Shown one piece after another: positions 63,334 to 64,000 of a stretch of DNA of 64,000 nt. The notes beneath the pieces are model-generated. The model saw only the letters and a list, made by a program, of their open reading frames with translations, was not told the DNA's origin and searched no databases. The DNA comes from Geodermatophilus telluris (GTDB lineage: Bacteria > Actinomycetota > Actinomycetes > Mycobacteriales > Geodermatophilaceae). Position 1 is the stretch's first letter, and the number at the start of each line of letters is the position of its first letter. The stretch covers positions 1 to 64,000 of the forward strand of contig NZ_FMZF01000005.1 of assembly GCF_900102745.1 (NCBI RefSeq), written 5' to 3'. Both the position numbers and the translations under genes were made by a program.

Positions 63334-64000
63334 GTGACGTCGACCGACCCGACCCTCCGCACGCCGACGGCCGATGCCCCTCCTCCCCTGGCCCCGGGCA
63401 CGACCCGCCGGATCGGCCTGCTGGTCCGCGACGCGCGCCGGCACCGCGGGCTGACGCAGCAGCAGCTCGCCGAGCGGCTGGGCACCGACCAGACCGACGT
63501 CGCCCGCATCGAGCAGGGCGGCCAGAACCTGACCCTCGAGCTGCTCGGCCGGCTCTCCGACGCCCTCGACAGCGAGCTGCTCGGCGTGGGCGCGTCCGGC
63601 CCGACCCACCTGCGGGTGACCGGCGGGACGCCGCTGCGCGGCAGCGTCACGGTGAAGTCGTCGAAGAACGCCGCGGTCGCGCTGCTGTGCGCCTCGCTGC
63701 TCAACCGCGGCCGGACGACGCTGCGCAACGTGGCCCGCATCGTCGAGGTGGACCGCATCCTCGACGTGCTGCGCTCGATCGGCGTCTCGGCCACCTGGGA
63801 CGGCACCGGCCGCGACCTGACCCTCGTCGTCCCCGACGACCTCGACCTCGACGGCATCGACGCCGACGCCGCCCGCCGGACCCGCAGCATCATCATGTTC
63901 CTCGGCCCGCTGCTGCACCGGGCCCGGACCTTCCGGCTGCCCTACGCCGGCGGCTGCGACCTCGGGACCCGCACCGTCGAGCCGCACATGATCGCGCTGC
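63334..64000 (+). CDS. HTH-MurA fusion (UDP-GlcNAc 1-carboxyvinyltransferase), truncated by window end
   Basis: 222 residues are visible. About 1-85 include an XRE-type helix-turn-helix (RIGLLVRDARRHRGLTQQQL, AERLGTDQTDVARIEQGGQN). From about 92 the EPT-synthase fold of MurA begins: LRVTGGTPLRGSVTVKSSKN with the Lys-Asn pair of the active site, RTRSIIMFLGPLLHR, and GGCDLGTRTVEPH with the Cys targeted by fosfomycin in MurA. It is probably a second MurA with a regulatory or DNA-binding head rather than the housekeeping enzyme; the C-terminus lies outside the window. GTG 63334. Confidence 0.85.
   Translation, partial: MTSTDPTLRTPTADAPPPLAPGTTRRIGLLVRDARRHRGLTQQQLAERLGTDQTDVARIEQGGQNLTLELLGRLSDALDSELLGVGASGPTHLRVTGGTPLRGSVTVKSSKNAAVALLCASLLNRGRTTLRNVARIVEVDRILDVLRSIGVSATWDGTGRDLTLVVPDDLDLDGIDADAARRTRSIIMFLGPLLHRARTFRLPYAGGCDLGTRTVEPHMIAL

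Overview
This is a very GC-rich window from an actinomycete chromosome. GTG starts dominate, 4-nt NTGA gene overlaps are frequent, and the arg operon, phe synthetase and infC-rpmI-rplT loci have actinobacterial layouts. The first 184 bases are the 5' end of a 16S rRNA gene on the minus strand, with an actinobacterial leader. The overall gene set (LOV/GGDEF signalling, GAF-ANTAR proteins, a GH13/malQ block, an Arr enzyme) suggests a Geodermatophilaceae-type soil or rock organism. That placement is an inference, not a phylogenetic result.

Bases 1-9.8 kb: the rRNA promoter and leader, then a nine-gene minus-strand operon argC-argJ-argB-argD-argF-argR-argH-mpg-tyrS. All eight junctions are 4-nt stop/start overlaps, and two tandem ARG boxes sit just upstream of argC. 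argG is not in this window. 10-15 kb: a BKACE-family (DUF849) enzyme, then pheS-pheT-SDR on the minus strand. 15.2-17.5 kb: a four-domain EAL-DICT-LOV-GGDEF protein that looks like a blue-light-responsive cyclic-di-GMP enzyme. 17.6-22.8 kb: a CaCA-type exchanger, a DinB-like protein, and the infC-rpmI-rplT-rRNA methyltransferase block. infC probably starts at an ATC codon and has a long hairpin-rich leader.

22.9-26.2 kb: an MBL hydrolase and a coupled GAF-ANTAR / PP2C phosphatase pair. 26.3-36.9 kb: a nitrate/nitrite assimilation region with the regulator nnaR (HemD-winged helix), the transporter narK, nirB, nirD and nasA. nasA runs in frame into a downstream gene that keeps its own strong ribosome binding site. 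Interspersed are an unknown protein, an O-methyltransferase and the rifampin ADP-ribosyltransferase arr. GlnR-like half-sites lie at an identical distance upstream of narK and nasA and at a similar distance upstream of nnaR.

37-48 kb: GNAT, a YCII/ECF42 sigma pair, arfB, an extended yidD, a homocysteine methyltransferase, a stress-type SDR, a 41-residue small protein, a Ski2-like DUF3516 helicase, twin TSUP transporters and a GAF/ANTAR-like protein. 48-55 kb: alpha-glucan genes (GH13 and malQ) flank an LLM oxidoreductase, an alpha/beta hydrolase and a MerR regulator with a palindromic operator. 55-64 kb: a secreted ExeM/NucH-type nuclease with RTX repeats, a small gene behind a perfect actinobacterial SOS box, transporters, small flavin-type and unknown proteins, and a truncated HTH-MurA fusion at the right edge.

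Several families of short intergenic repeats were found, three of them as 22-23-bp tandem arrays. They include a composite element (17-mer plus long hairpin) with copies about 36 kb apart, often placed at convergent gene ends. No insertion sequence, CRISPR array, tRNA or prophage was seen.
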